Both the position numbers and the translations under genes were made by a program. From the NCBI GenBank assembly GCA_965247565.1, contig CBDFHF010000003.1:682001-746000 (forward strand): a stretch of 64,000 nt of DNA, read 5' to 3'. The notes beneath the pieces were generated by a model, which saw nothing but the letters and a program-made list of their open reading frames with translations, was not told the DNA's origin and made no database searches. Position 1 is the stretch's first letter, and each line of letters opens with the position of its first letter. This document shows, in pieces, positions 9,745-19,422 of this stretch. The stretch is from CBDFHF01 sp965247565 (GTDB taxonomy: Bacteria > Pseudomonadota > Gammaproteobacteria > Methylococcales > Methylomonadaceae).

Positions 9745-10269
9745 ATGCAACTAGCTATCACTGCTTTAGGCAATAATCAGATTAATTTTATTAGTGAAAT
9801 ATTACCCGCTATACGCGATTGTAACTGCAACATTCTAGAAATAAGATCATCCCATCTGTCTCAGTCTACCGCCGCTTATCTGCTTATTCAAGGCAATTGG
9901 AACCAAATCGCCAAGTTGGAAAATACTTTAGATATTATCCAAAAACGATTGGATATAAAAATTCAAACTTTACGTCCCGACAATAAAGACAAAACTAAAG
10001 ACTGGTTACCTTATTCACTGGAGACCATTTCCCTGGATCGCGATAACATTATAGAAGCAATAACCAATTTTTTGTTTGAGCGAGAGATCGATATTGAAGA
10101 AATTCATGGCAGCAGTTATCAAGCTCCTTACACCCACTCGTCGGCGTTCACAACAAAATTTGTTGTTTTAGTTCCGCCCCAGTTGCAACTGCTCACATTG
10201 CGCGAAGAGTTTCTCGACTTCTGCGACCAACTAAACATTGATGCAATCCTCGAACCCGTAAAACGATAG
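9745..10269 (+). CDS. gcvR: Glycine cleavage system transcriptional repressor-like ACT protein
   Basis: A 174-residue protein with two ACT-like halves: N-terminal QLAITALGNNQINFISEI and C-terminal NIIEAITNFLFEREIDIEEIHG. This is the architecture of GcvR, which in E. coli binds glycine and counters GcvA at the gcv promoter. The next gene, 12 bases downstream, is bcp, the same order as gcvR-bcp in E. coli, which supports the call. Specific partners are not visible here. Confidence 0.82.
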   Translation: MQLAITALGNNQINFISEILPAIRDCNCNILEIRSSHLSQSTAAYLLIQGNWNQIAKLENTLDIIQKRLDIKIQTLRPDNKDKTKDWLPYSLETISLDRDNIIEAITNFLFEREIDIEEIHGSSYQAPYTHSSAFTTKFVVLVPPQLQLLTLREEFLDFCDQLNIDAILEPVKR

Positions 10270-10281
10270 GCTGCTAACCTT

Positions 10282-10758
10282 ATGACTTCATTAAATATTG
10301 GCCAGATTGTTCCTGATTTTTCCGCCGCCTGCACGGGCGATAAAACTGTAAAACTAAGCGACTATCGCGGCAAAACCGTGGTGCTGTACTTTTATCCGAA
10401 AGACAACACACCTGGTTGCACAACGGAAGGGCAGAGTTTTCGTGATCATGTTGAGGAGTTTGACAGGCTCAATGCAGTCATATTAGGCGTATCGCGCGAC
10501 TCAGTTAAAATGCACGAAGGTTTTAAGTGTAAACAAGCGTTTCCCTTCGATCTACTATCTGATCACGATGAACAGCTCTGTGAGCTGTTTGACGTCATTA
10601 AAATGAAATCCATGTACGGTAAGCAAGTCAGAGGCATTGAACGCAGTACATTTATCATCGATCAGCAAGGTGTATTAGTGCATGAATGGCGAAAAGTTAG
10701 CGTCAAAACTCACATTGCCGATGTTTTACAAGTTCTGGAAAAACTGGCAGCACAATAA
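10282..10758 (+). CDS. bcp: Thioredoxin-dependent peroxiredoxin
   Basis: A 158-residue AhpC/TSA-family peroxidase of the BCP/PrxQ type that reduces H2O2 and organic hydroperoxides. The peroxidatic cysteine is in YPKDNTPGCTTEGQSF. The usual PrxQ resolving cysteine five residues later is absent here (TTEGQ), so a 1-Cys mechanism or a resolving cysteine elsewhere (FKCKQAF, EQLCELF) is possible. It lies between gcvR and phoH with short gaps, so one operon is likely. Confidence 0.93.
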   Translation: MTSLNIGQIVPDFSAACTGDKTVKLSDYRGKTVVLYFYPKDNTPGCTTEGQSFRDHVEEFDRLNAVILGVSRDSVKMHEGFKCKQAFPFDLLSDHDEQLCELFDVIKMKSMYGKQVRGIERSTFIIDQQGVLVHEWRKVSVKTHIADVLQVLEKLAAQ

Positions 10759-10764
10759 AGACTG

Positions 10765-12180
10765 ATGAATATTAAAACCACGCCAGATAAAAAGCTGTTT
10801 GTTTTAGATACTAATGTACTCATGCATGATCCGGCGGCACTATTCCGCTTTCAGGAACATGACATTTTTATCCCTATGATCGTGCTGGAAGAGCTTGATC
10901 ACGCCAAAAAAGGCTTAACGGAAGTTGCACGGAATGTTCGGCAAGTCAGCCGCTTTCTGGACGAGCTGATTCGGGATGCCAATCAACAAACCATCAACGA
11001 TGGTTTGCCACTGTCTCGTATAGATCATAATTTGGCCGATAATCATGACAGTATTGGCCGATTGTACTTTCAAACCATTGCCATGACTGCTTTGTTACCG
11101 GAAAGTATGCCCGGTAATCTGGCCGACAATTCCATTTTGAGCATTGTCTTAGCACTGACCAAGGAGCTGCCAGGTATCCGGGTAATTCTGGTTTCCAAAG
11201 ACATTAACATGCGCATCAAAGCCGCAACCCTGGAGTTGCCGGCGGAAGACTACTATAGCGATCAGACCATTGATGATATTGATCTTTTATACAGTGGCAT
11301 CAGTGCCCTGGATAGCGATTTCTGGGATTTACACGGCAAAAAAATGGAATCCTGGCAAGAAAAAGATCGCACCTTTTACCGACTTGAAGATCCGCTGGTT
11401 AGCGAATGGTACCCTAATCAATATCTGTACATTGAAGATGGCTACAAATTTGAAGCTATCGTGAGAAGCATTACCGGGCAAACTGCGGTTCTGCAGCTCG
11501 CTAAAGATTACCGCACTAAAAACAATAGTGTATGGGGTATTACAGCCAGAAACCGGGAACAAAACTTTGCACTCAACGTTTTATTGGATCCCGATATTGA
11601 TTTTGTCACGCTATTAGGCACGGCTGGAACCGGTAAAACTCTGTTGGCTTTGGCAAGTGGATTGGAGTTGACCATAGAACGCAAAATCTACAATGAAATC
11701 GTCATGACCCGAGAAACCGTGCCGGTTGGAGAAGACATCGGTTTTTTACCCGGTACTGAAGAGGAAAAAATGGCGCCGTGGATGGGCGCACTCATGGATA
11801 ACTTGGAATTGTTAGGCAGTCGTGCCGGCCAGAATGAATGGGAACAAGGCACGACCAACAATCTGTTGATGAACAAAGTCAAGATTCGCTCGTTAAATTT
11901 CATGCGTGGCCGCACTTTCCTTAAACGTTTTTTGATTATCGACGAAGCGCAAAACCTGACCTCCAAGCAAATGAAAACTTTGATCACCCGCGCTGGTCCT
12001 GGCACTAAGATTATTTGCATCGGCAATTTATCGCAAATTGACACGCCGTATCTTACAGCCACCACATCCGGTTTAACCTATGTGGTGGATCGATTTAAAA
12101 CCTGGCCGCATGGCGCTCATATTACCTTACGCCGCGGTGAACGTTCGCGTTTGGCTGATTATGCGTCGGATATTTTATAA
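10765..12180 (+). CDS. PhoH family protein with N-terminal PIN domain
   Basis: A 471-residue PIN-PhoH fusion (PhoH2 type). The PIN domain (about residues 10-160) begins FVLDTNVLMHDP with conserved acidic residues. The PhoH ATPase half has Walker A GTAGTGKT near residue 290 and Walker B FLIIDEAQN near residue 392. Members of this family are proposed RNA helicase/RNases. It follows bcp by six bases. Its end is followed by repeat-rich DNA. Confidence 0.92.
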   Translation: MNIKTTPDKKLFVLDTNVLMHDPAALFRFQEHDIFIPMIVLEELDHAKKGLTEVARNVRQVSRFLDELIRDANQQTINDGLPLSRIDHNLADNHDSIGRLYFQTIAMTALLPESMPGNLADNSILSIVLALTKELPGIRVILVSKDINMRIKAATLELPAEDYYSDQTIDDIDLLYSGISALDSDFWDLHGKKMESWQEKDRTFYRLEDPLVSEWYPNQYLYIEDGYKFEAIVRSITGQTAVLQLAKDYRTKNNSVWGITARNREQNFALNVLLDPDIDFVTLLGTAGTGKTLLALASGLELTIERKIYNEIVMTRETVPVGEDIGFLPGTEEEKMAPWMGALMDNLELLGSRAGQNEWEQGTTNNLLMNKVKIRSLNFMRGRTFLKRFLIIDEAQNLTSKQMKTLITRAGPGTKIICIGNLSQIDTPYLTATTSGLTYVVDRFKTWPHGAHITLRRGERSRLADYASDIL

Positions 12181-12640
12181 TTCCGAAGTAACCATTATCT
12201 CGCAGGGTGCGGTGCATACCCTGTTTAACTTAACCTCCCTGGTGCTCTGTGGATTCAACCTGGCGGGGTGGACTTTTCCAAAATCGGATTGATTGCTTTC
12301 AAATAGTAACGTAAGCCGGGCAAACTTTTTATGTCCGACATATCAAAGCCCCAATATCAAGGTATTAGCGCTTTAATACCGCTTACCACCTAAACACTGT
12401 CACGTCGGACAACGATAAAGCTGTTGTCCGACCTACGCTACTGGAAATAATGGGTGTCAGTGCCGTAGGTTGGGCACATGCTTTTTCGTGCCCAACATTT
12501 CGATGTTTCCATCTTGAACGATCTTAAAATCTGTCGGCTTATGCTTACTTCGCATTCAAAACCGCTCCATCCAGTAACGTAGATACTCTGTTTTTTTTGC
12601 TCACCAAGCTTATTCCGCATTCAAAGCTGTTTCATCCGAC
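12181..12640. other. Intergenic region with palindromic repeats
   Basis: No convincing gene. The region holds two clear hairpins: GTCGGACAAC pairing with GTTGTCCGAC (12404-12432), and TTGGGCAC pairing with GTGCCCAA (12470-12495). There is also a looser GCAGGGTG...CATACCCTG palindrome near 12203-12222. These look like REP-type intergenic repeats, and the first hairpins may terminate phoH transcription. Confidence 0.55.
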
Positions 12641-12649
12641 CTGGGTCAG

Positions 12650-13462
12650 GCCGCTATACGGTTATCAAGCCCCGTAACCTTTACCAATGCTCAACGTGTC
12701 ATCACCAGACTTCTTTGATAAGCGTTACGATTTTGAGCAAACCAAACTTCCGCTGAGCACATGGTTTCTGGCTATCCATTTACTTACCCAGGCGAAAACG
12801 GGGCTATCGGCTTTAGCACTCAAGCGGCAGATTGGCCTATCGTACAATACAGCATGAAGCAAAAAGTCATGCAAGTCATACCCAAAGGGCACAAGTGAAA
12901 GAGCGTGATGACGGCAAACCTTTGAGTGGCGTCATCCAACGATGACGTTTACTGGGGTGGCGAGCGACGCGGCGGCAAAAGAGGCCGGGGATCAGCAAAC
13001 AAAACACCCTTTGTGGCCGCTGTCGCGTTGAATGATAACGGTCACCCCATTTCAATGAATAGGAATGTAGTCAAGGGCTTTCAGGCCATAGAAATTGCAC
13101 GATGGGCAAAACAACATTTAGAACCTGGTAGCCTGGTTTATTCAGATGGATTACCCTGTTTCTCCGCCGTTACGGCAGCTCGGTGCGACCATTACCCTAT
13201 TGTCACGGGTGGCGGGCCGCAAAGCGTTACCCGTGAGGAATTTGCTTGAGTTAACACCCTGATAGGCAATGTAAAAAGAGCCATTAATGGCTCTTACCAT
13301 GCCATTAACCCTAAACATCTCCCGCGTTACTTGGCGGAATTTTGTTACCGCTTCAACCGCAGGTTTCAATTGGAAGATATGTTACCTCGGCTTGTTTATA
13401 TAGCCGTCAGAACCCCTCCCATGCCGGGTAGTCTTCTCAAATTAGCTGAAGCTTATGGGTAA
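12650..13462 (+). pseudogene. IS1595-family transposase, degraded
   Basis: Pieces of an IS1595/ISXO2-like DDE transposase can be read in shifting frames: a zinc-ribbon part (RYTVIKPRNLYQCSTCHHQT), TWFLAIHLLTQAKTGLSALA, KQIGLSYNTA-like, KVMQVMKERDDGKPLSG, then DVYWGGERRGGKRGRGSANK and the C-terminus RFNRRFQLEDMLPRLVYIAV. It carries at least three frameshifts, a nonsense codon in EEFA*VNTLIGN (13247-13249), and the 17-bp micro-insertion at 12880-12896. No intact copy is in the window. Confidence 0.85.
12880..12896 (+). repeat. Micro-insertion copy 1 (17 bp) in IS1595 gene
   Basis: ACCCAAAGGGCACAAGT, flanked by CAAGTCAT and GAAAGAGCG. Removing it joins KVMQV to MKERDDGKPLSG in one frame, which matches the expected IS1595 sequence. 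It is the cleanest copy of the recurring motif. Confidence 0.75.
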
Positions 13463-13634
13463 TCAGGAATTTTTTTCCTAATTTCACGACTACCTTGAAA
13501 CCGTATCGTAGTCCTCGTCAATTAATTGACATTATCAAAGTTCACTAACGCGTTAGACCTTGCCTTTTCAATCTCTGATATTGGGTGATATCGCTTTTTT
13601 AAGATCATAGTTCATGATGATCTGGTCCAATCAG

Positions 13635-14987
13635 CTAACCCCCGAATTTAGGCTGACCTTGCAGCCAACTGTTGACTTCGTGCAAATTTTCTTCGCTTAT
13701 CATGCCAATGGCTCGCATGAAGCGGATACGGTTTTTGATGTAGCTATATTTGGCTTGTGATAATTCGCGTTTGGTTTTAAATTCTGCTTGTTGCGCGAAT
13801 AGCACGTCGCTCATGGTTTCCACGCCATATTCAAAGCCGGTTTGCATGGCCTGCCTGGATTTTACGGTGGATTCCAACGCTTTTTTGGAAGCACCAATGC
13901 GCCTGACACTGGCATTAGTGCTTAAAAATGCTTCACTGGTTTCTTTGATTAATGCGCGAACTTTGGCCTCGTTTTCATTATTACTGAGCGCCAATTTATG
14001 CTTGGCCTCAACCATCCTGTGGCTGGTTATGCCGCCAGTAAAAATCGGCACGTTAACATTAATCGCTGCTACCTGAACTTCGGTATCCGCCGTTCTGGTG
14101 CTTTGATAGCCGGTATTGGTGTCATAGTAATTAAATTGCAAATCCACCACCGGCAAGAATCTGGATTTTTGCATGGCGACATCATTACTAGCAGCTGCAA
14201 TGGCGTTGACTTGCGCGGCTAATACCGGATTTTCGCTCTTAGCCACAGCGACCCACTCTTCTAATGCGCCTTCTAGCGGTTTGTAATCGATTTCTTCGCG
14301 TAACGAATATAAGGCACTTGGCTCGTTATTGGTGAGTGCTTTCAAGCTTTCTTTGGCGGTAACAAAAAGAGTTTCGGCTTCAATTTCGGTAGCGACAAGC
14401 TGATCTAAACGGGCTTCCACTTCATATAAATCGGTTATTTTGACCAGTTGTTTTTCATATAGCTGCTTAATTTGCTCCATCTGCTGTGCGATTGAAGCTT
14501 TTTCGGCCTGATAAAATTTCAGCTGATCTTCTGCTTCCAACACTCCAAAATATTTATCGACCACATTAAACATCAATGCATGTTGGGCTTCTATATTTTC
14601 GGCAGTGTATTGGTTTTCAACTTCCAGCGCGCGCCGCCAATTCCAGAATTTGGCAAAATCAATTATTGATTGATTGACCGACAGCGAGTAGCGAGTGCCG
14701 TGATAGTTATTAGTGTTAGGTGCTGTCAACGTACAGCTGGCATTGGCGCAAGCGGGTGCGCGTTGGTTGTTGGCCGACCAATTGGCGTTGGCGCTAACTT
14801 GCGGCAACAGCTCACCCAAGGCCTGACCTTTTTGCGCAGCGCCGATCTGTACTTTCAATGCGGCAGCATGGGTTTCGGGATCGGCTTCCAGCGCTTGTTG
14901 ATACACCGCGAGTAAGTCTTCTGCGTACAGCTTGATCGGTTGAGCCAATAACACAATGGAAACCAACAGGTTTTTGAGTAGGCTCAT
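13635..14987 (-). CDS. TolC-family outer-membrane channel of type I secretion
   Basis: About 450 residues: a signal peptide (MSLLKNLLVSIVLLAQPIKLYAED), then the duplicated coiled-coil/beta-barrel OEP pattern (LLAVYQQALEADPETHAAALKVQIGAAQKGQA and, in the second half, FTGGITSHRMVEAKHKLALS). The ATG at 14985-14987 overlaps the TGA of the upstream hlyD-like gene as TGATG, so translation is coupled; a TTG one codon upstream is less likely. It should form the outer-membrane tunnel with the next two proteins. Confidence 0.92.
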   Translation of the reverse strand: MSLLKNLLVSIVLLAQPIKLYAEDLLAVYQQALEADPETHAAALKVQIGAAQKGQALGELLPQVSANANWSANNQRAPACANASCTLTAPNTNNYHGTRYSLSVNQSIIDFAKFWNWRRALEVENQYTAENIEAQHALMFNVVDKYFGVLEAEDQLKFYQAEKASIAQQMEQIKQLYEKQLVKITDLYEVEARLDQLVATEIEAETLFVTAKESLKALTNNEPSALYSLREEIDYKPLEGALEEWVAVAKSENPVLAAQVNAIAAASNDVAMQKSRFLPVVDLQFNYYDTNTGYQSTRTADTEVQVAAINVNVPIFTGGITSHRMVEAKHKLALSNNENEAKVRALIKETSEAFLSTNASVRRIGASKKALESTVKSRQAMQTGFEYGVETMSDVLFAQQAEFKTKRELSQAKYSYIKNRIRFMRAIGMISEENLHEVNSWLQGQPKFGG

Positions 14988-16324
14988 CAATCTTCTCTTA
15001 ATGCTCGGGCAAAGGCATTAGTCAAAGGTTGCAACAAGTACTCAAGCGCAGTTCTCTCGCCAGTATTAATCATCACTTCTACCGGCATACCGGGTAACAG
15101 CTTCAAGTTGTGCAACTTTTGCAAGCTGTCCGGCGTTAATTCAATTTGCGCCTGATAATACGTATTGCCACTGCGCTCATCGCTTAAACGATCAGCGGAC
15201 AGATTAATGACTTTGCCTTGCACTTTCGGTGTTAGGGCTTGTTTAAAAGCGCTGAACCGAACTTCGGCAATTAAACCGACTTTCACGCGATCAATATCCA
15301 TAGGCGATACTTGGGCGTCAACAATCAATTCTTCAGACTGCGGAACGATATCCAGAATGGGCTTTCCCGGGGTAATAACGCCGCCGACGTTGTAGACAGA
15401 CATGCCCAGCACATGGCCGTCTGCCGGAGAAATAATACGGGCTCGGTTGACTTTATCTTGGGTCGCCAGCAAGCGTTGAGTAACGTCGTATAACTGAGCT
15501 TGCGCTTCAGCCAATTTGGTAGCGACTTGTTCTTGAAACTGTTTTTGCACCTGTAAAATCTGTAGCCGGGTTTCGCCTTGCTGGATTTCATTCCCGGCAA
15601 TTTCTGAAGTTAAGGCGGCTATTTCTGCACTCGCTAACGCATGATTGCGTTCGATGTCACGCAAACGCTGTTTGTCGGCGAAGCCTTTAGCTAGTAACTC
15701 TCTGAGGTCAGTGATTTCTTCATCGTAAGATTCGACCAAGATTTGTTTGCTGCGGCGTTGTTCCTGCAAACCTTTTATTTTTGAACTTAACTGGCTGATT
15801 CGCTGGTTTAAAACAGAAACCTCAACTTGATGGGCGTTGCGTCTAGCCGTAAACAGCTGTATTTCGCTTTGTTTAGCTTCCTGGATATGTGGATCGATGG
15901 CATCGCTAAAGCTTTCAGGAAAGCGAATTTGGCTTTGTTGATCCCGTTCTGCGATCAATCGTGCAACTTGAGCGGATAAGGAACTGTGCTGGCCACGAGT
16001 AATTTCCAATTGCGCCTTAACTTCAGTATCGTCCAAGATCAACAACACATCGCCCGCCTTGACCGCATCACCATCTTTTGCGATCAGCTTTTTCACAATG
16101 CCGCCATCCAAATGTTGTACGGTTTTGCGGTGTGATTTTACCGTAACAAAACCGGGGGCCAGTGCGGCACTATCAATGGGGGCCAAATAACTCCAGGCTC
16201 CCAAAATGCCAAAAGTACACAATAAGACTAAAACACCTATATTACGAATAGGCCGCTCGTCGGTTACTAAAGCAATGGGCACGGTTGCCGGTGGTATCGT
16301 AGCGCTTGCAAGTAGATCTTTCAT
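14987..16324 (-). CDS. HlyD-family periplasmic adaptor of type I secretion
   Basis: About 445 residues. A single N-terminal transmembrane segment (IRNIGVLVLLCTFGILGAWSYLA) is followed by a biotinyl-lipoyl half motif (HLDGGIVKKLIAKDGDAVKAGDVLLILDD), a long alpha hairpin (about residues 100-270), a second lipoyl half (ISPADGHVLGMSVYNVGGVITPGKPILDIVP) and a C-terminal beta domain ending PGMPVEVMINTGERT. This is the PrtE/HlyD membrane-fusion layout. I use the ATG at 16322-16324; the frame extends upstream into the ABC gene but lacks adaptor features there. Confidence 0.93.
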   Translation of the reverse strand: MKDLLASATIPPATVPIALVTDERPIRNIGVLVLLCTFGILGAWSYLAPIDSAALAPGFVTVKSHRKTVQHLDGGIVKKLIAKDGDAVKAGDVLLILDDTEVKAQLEITRGQHSSLSAQVARLIAERDQQSQIRFPESFSDAIDPHIQEAKQSEIQLFTARRNAHQVEVSVLNQRISQLSSKIKGLQEQRRSKQILVESYDEEITDLRELLAKGFADKQRLRDIERNHALASAEIAALTSEIAGNEIQQGETRLQILQVQKQFQEQVATKLAEAQAQLYDVTQRLLATQDKVNRARIISPADGHVLGMSVYNVGGVITPGKPILDIVPQSEELIVDAQVSPMDIDRVKVGLIAEVRFSAFKQALTPKVQGKVINLSADRLSDERSGNTYYQAQIELTPDSLQKLHNLKLLPGMPVEVMINTGERTALEYLLQPLTNAFARALRED

Positions 16325-16337
16325 ATTCTCAACGCTA

Positions 16338-18098
16338 TCAGATAGTTTCCAAACAACCGGCTGCGTTTGGGTTTTCTGCCTTTGCCGATTGGTGGTCTTT
16401 GCGTGCCTGAGCTTCCCGTGCGACTTGCTGTAAATGGGCAATAACTTGATCTTTAGGGCCATAGACAGAAATCTGACCATCACTTAGTACCAGCAATTTA
16501 TCGACATTGGCCAGTACATTATTGCGATGAGTAATGACGATCACCGTCGCCCGCTTTTGTTTTAATCGCTGTAGAGCATTGGCCAATGCCTGCTCGCCTT
16601 GCTCATCCAAATTGGAGTTAGGCTCATCCAATACCACCAGCACAGGGTCGCCATACAGCGCCCTTGCCAAGCCGATACGCTGACGCTGGCCGCCGGACAA
16701 GTTCCCACCGCTAGCGCCAATGAGCGTATCGTAACCTTCCGGCAAGCGTAAAATCAGTTCGTGCACATCTGCCATCTGAGCAGCAGCCACTACCTTAGCC
16801 GAATCAATCTCCCCAAAACGAGCAATGTTTTCGCTAATGGTGCCCTCAAACAATTCAATATCTTGCGGCAAATAGCCGATATATGGCCCAAGCTCATCAC
16901 GGCTCCAAGCAAATACATCTGCCCCATCCAGGCGAATTTTGCCGTTGCTGGTCGGCCAAATACCCAGTAAAGCGCGAGCTAAAGTAGATTTTCCGGAACC
17001 GCTGGGGCCAATCATACCGACTATGTCACCTTTAGCTATGCTCAGAGAAATACCTTTGATAACCGGTATTTTTGCGCCGGGTGGCGTAACAACCGCTGAC
17101 TCCAGTTGTAATGAACCTTCAGGAGCGGGCAAGGGCATTTTTTCAGTTTCTTGCGGAATTTGCCGTAACAGCTCATTCAAACGGCTGAATTGGCCGCGAG
17201 CACTGATAAAACCCTTCCACGAACCTATCACAATATCAATCGGCGCTAAAGCTCGACCTAATAAAATAGAACCGGCAATCATCAAGCCCGAGCTGATTTC
17301 ATTGGTAATCACCAGATAAGCCCCGAGTGCTAAAATCAACGACTGCGACGACAGTCTAATCAGTTTGGAAATAGCATTAATTAGGCCGGCACGAGAACTG
17401 GCCTGCGCCTGCAACACCAAAATCTGATGCGTGCCTTGCAGCCAACGGCGTTGAAAATTAGCAAGCATGCCCATGGATTCAATCACTTCCGCATTACGCA
17501 AGTTTTTATTCACCAAATTGCGACCTGCTATGGATAGCGAATTGGCCTCAGCTAAAATCGCACTGGTGGCTTTTTCCTGAACGTAAGCGATGCTAATTAA
17601 TAAAATGGAAGTGAGCACTGCCGCCCAGCCGTAGAGCGGATGAAATATAAACATCACCGCAATATAGATAGGTAACCAGGGCGCATCAAAAAAAGCGAAT
17701 AAACCGTTACCAGCCATAAACTGCCGTAGTGCGGTCAGATCATCCAACGGTTGAGTAGAGGCTTTTTGGCCGCCGCTATACAGCGCTTGTTTGTAAGCTA
17801 CTTTAAATAAACGCTCATTGAGTAGTGTTTCTAGACGGGTGCTGACTCGCACTAAAATTTGCGAACGGACCCACTCCAAAATGCCTAACGTAATAAACAG
17901 CACCATTAAAATCAGCGTTAGCACAGCCAGCGTTGAAAAATTACCGGTCGGTACCACGCGGTCGTACAACTGCAACATATAAATGGTTGGCACCAGTTGC
18001 AACAAATTAATGACCATACTGAATCCGGCGGCCGATACAAACGCCCCTTTGCAAAGGTATAAAGCCTGCTCTAAATCGGTTTTATTGGTTTTTGTCAT
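16338..18098 (-). CDS. Type I secretion ABC transporter, PrtD type
   Basis: A 586-residue fused permease-ATPase. Six transmembrane helices occupy about residues 20-310. The ATPase has Walker A GPSGSGKST, signature LSGGQRQRI, Walker B VLVVLDEP and the H-loop ITHR. There is no N-terminal C39 peptidase or C39-like domain, so it belongs to the PrtD/AprD group that exports proteins with C-terminal signals (proteases, lipases, S-layer or RTX proteins). The gene heads a three-gene operon, and no substrate gene is adjacent. Confidence 0.93.
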   Translation of the reverse strand: MTKTNKTDLEQALYLCKGAFVSAAGFSMVINLLQLVPTIYMLQLYDRVVPTGNFSTLAVLTLILMVLFITLGILEWVRSQILVRVSTRLETLLNERLFKVAYKQALYSGGQKASTQPLDDLTALRQFMAGNGLFAFFDAPWLPIYIAVMFIFHPLYGWAAVLTSILLISIAYVQEKATSAILAEANSLSIAGRNLVNKNLRNAEVIESMGMLANFQRRWLQGTHQILVLQAQASSRAGLINAISKLIRLSSQSLILALGAYLVITNEISSGLMIAGSILLGRALAPIDIVIGSWKGFISARGQFSRLNELLRQIPQETEKMPLPAPEGSLQLESAVVTPPGAKIPVIKGISLSIAKGDIVGMIGPSGSGKSTLARALLGIWPTSNGKIRLDGADVFAWSRDELGPYIGYLPQDIELFEGTISENIARFGEIDSAKVVAAAQMADVHELILRLPEGYDTLIGASGGNLSGGQRQRIGLARALYGDPVLVVLDEPNSNLDEQGEQALANALQRLKQKRATVIVITHRNNVLANVDKLLVLSDGQISVYGPKDQVIAHLQQVAREAQARKDHQSAKAENPNAAGCLETI

Positions 18099-18363
18099 GT
18101 ATTCAAAAATTGAATGCTAATTCATAGCTAGGACTGATGTTATTAATTCAGATGAACTTTCCAAACTCAGATTTCACCTTGAAGTTCAGGATCTCTCATA
18201 ACAGTTTAGTACAATCAGCCTGATACACATTTAAGCATTGCATTGCTTTTAAAATGCAACCTCAGGCGAAGTAAAAGTGTGGCATATGCCGCATTTTTAA
18301 TTTTTTACTACCTCTATAAACCGCATTTTTATTGGCCTGTTAAAAAAGTGTGTGATATGGCCT

Positions 18364-18371
18364 AGTTTAAT
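18364..18371. repeat. Target-site duplication, left of IS1 copy A
   Basis: AGTTTAAT, repeated exactly at 19128-19135 on the other side of the element. An 8-bp duplication fits the IS1 family (usually 8-9 bp). Confidence 0.85.
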
Positions 18372-19127
18372 GGCATTGCTAAACTAATATAGATATTTCG
18401 TTATTCCATTTAGCCATAAACAACTTAACAGAGTATTCCAGCATTTTTTGGCATTTGCTGTAGCATTTTGATTTGCGGCGCAGCCTGGCTAGGAAATGCC
18501 TGAATAAACTGTTATATCCTTCAACAGTATAGGTTTCAGCCTTTGATTGCGTGTGCCGACCCCTGGGGACAAAGGCCTCGTAAGGTTGCCAGTGATCCGT
18601 CATCACCTGCCCAACCGCCTCGCCCGCTATGGCTTGCCAGAGCTTTTCTCCCGTGACAGTCGCCCTGGAACCCAGTACGCAGCCGAGGAACCTTTTTCCA
18701 TATCTATCAACAGCAATCCATATCCAGCAATAGTTTTTTTTGAGCCAACGTAACTGTGCATTTCGTCCAGCTCCACCACTTGGACGCCCCCGTCGCTTTT
18801 TATGGCATCGAGCTTTTCGCCAAACGACCTGATCCAATTCAAAATCGTGACATTGCTGAACCCTAGGACACGGCCAATAGACCTGAATCCGAGTCCTTCC
18901 AGGTAAAGCTCCAACGCTTGCCGCTTTACTGCTTTATCCCCAGCGCCGGAACGCTGTGCGACAGTATATCGATGGTTACAATCTTTGCATAAATAGCGCT
19001 GCCGACCGCTCGCCAAACCGTCTTTACAGCTCGGCCGCTTACCACATTTTGGACATTCCATAGCACCCTCCAGCGCATCTTTGAATAGCCAAAACTTATA
19101 CAGTATCTATAATAATTTAGCAATACC
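18372..19127 (-). mobile_element. IS1-family element, copy A (756 bp)
   Basis: The element is bounded by imperfect inverted ends (GGCATTGCTAAAC at the left; GGTATTGCTAAAT reading inward from the right) and by a perfect 8-bp target duplication. Two overlapping frames on the minus strand are the InsA-like (18627-19061) and InsB-like (18379-18837) parts. The copy at 38847-39602 has the same length and encodes the same proteins in inverse orientation, so both moved recently. Confidence 0.92.
18379..19061 (-). CDS. IS1-family transposase (frameshift-fused InsAB')
   Basis: The first frame (18627-19061) starts MECPKCGKRPSCKDG, a zinc-ribbon followed by a helix-turn-helix (YLEGLGFRSIGRVLGFSNVTILNWI), then reaches VVELDEMHSYVGSKK. 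There an A8 run (near 18735-18742 on the plus strand, as T8) allows a -1 slip into the second frame (18379-18837), which continues YCWIWIAVDRYGKRFLGCVLG, DHWQPYEAFVP and the terminal LEYSVKLFMAKWNNE. The fused product carries the DDE residues. Programmed -1 frameshifting on a poly-A run is the known expression mode of IS1. Confidence 0.88.
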
Positions 19128-19135
19128 AGTTTAAT
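19128..19135. repeat. Target-site duplication, right of IS1 copy A
   Basis: AGTTTAAT, identical to 18364-18371. Confidence 0.85.
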
Positions 19136-19422
19136 TAGGTCATATCACACAGTTTTTTATGCAAACCGAATTTTTCCGAATATACTCCACCTGCAATTAA
19201 TCTATTTTTCTAAATATAATCAATAATTTAGTTGATTTTTATCGATATGGCATAAGTATTGCTTAATTACTGGAATCACGCTAATTCCTGGGGCAATCCA
19301 TAAGATGGCTAACACCAACACCCGAGTAAACCATTTTGACAGACAGAAGGATCATGGGCTGCTAAGAGAAATAATGTGGTGACGACACCTGAAAGAAATC
19401 GCATTATCAAAGGAGTTCCAAC

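Noticed and set aside
12470..12495. The TTGGGCAC hairpin as another micro-insertion copy
   Set aside because: It lacks the ACCC start and AAGT end and lies in an intergenic REP-like hairpin, not in a gene.
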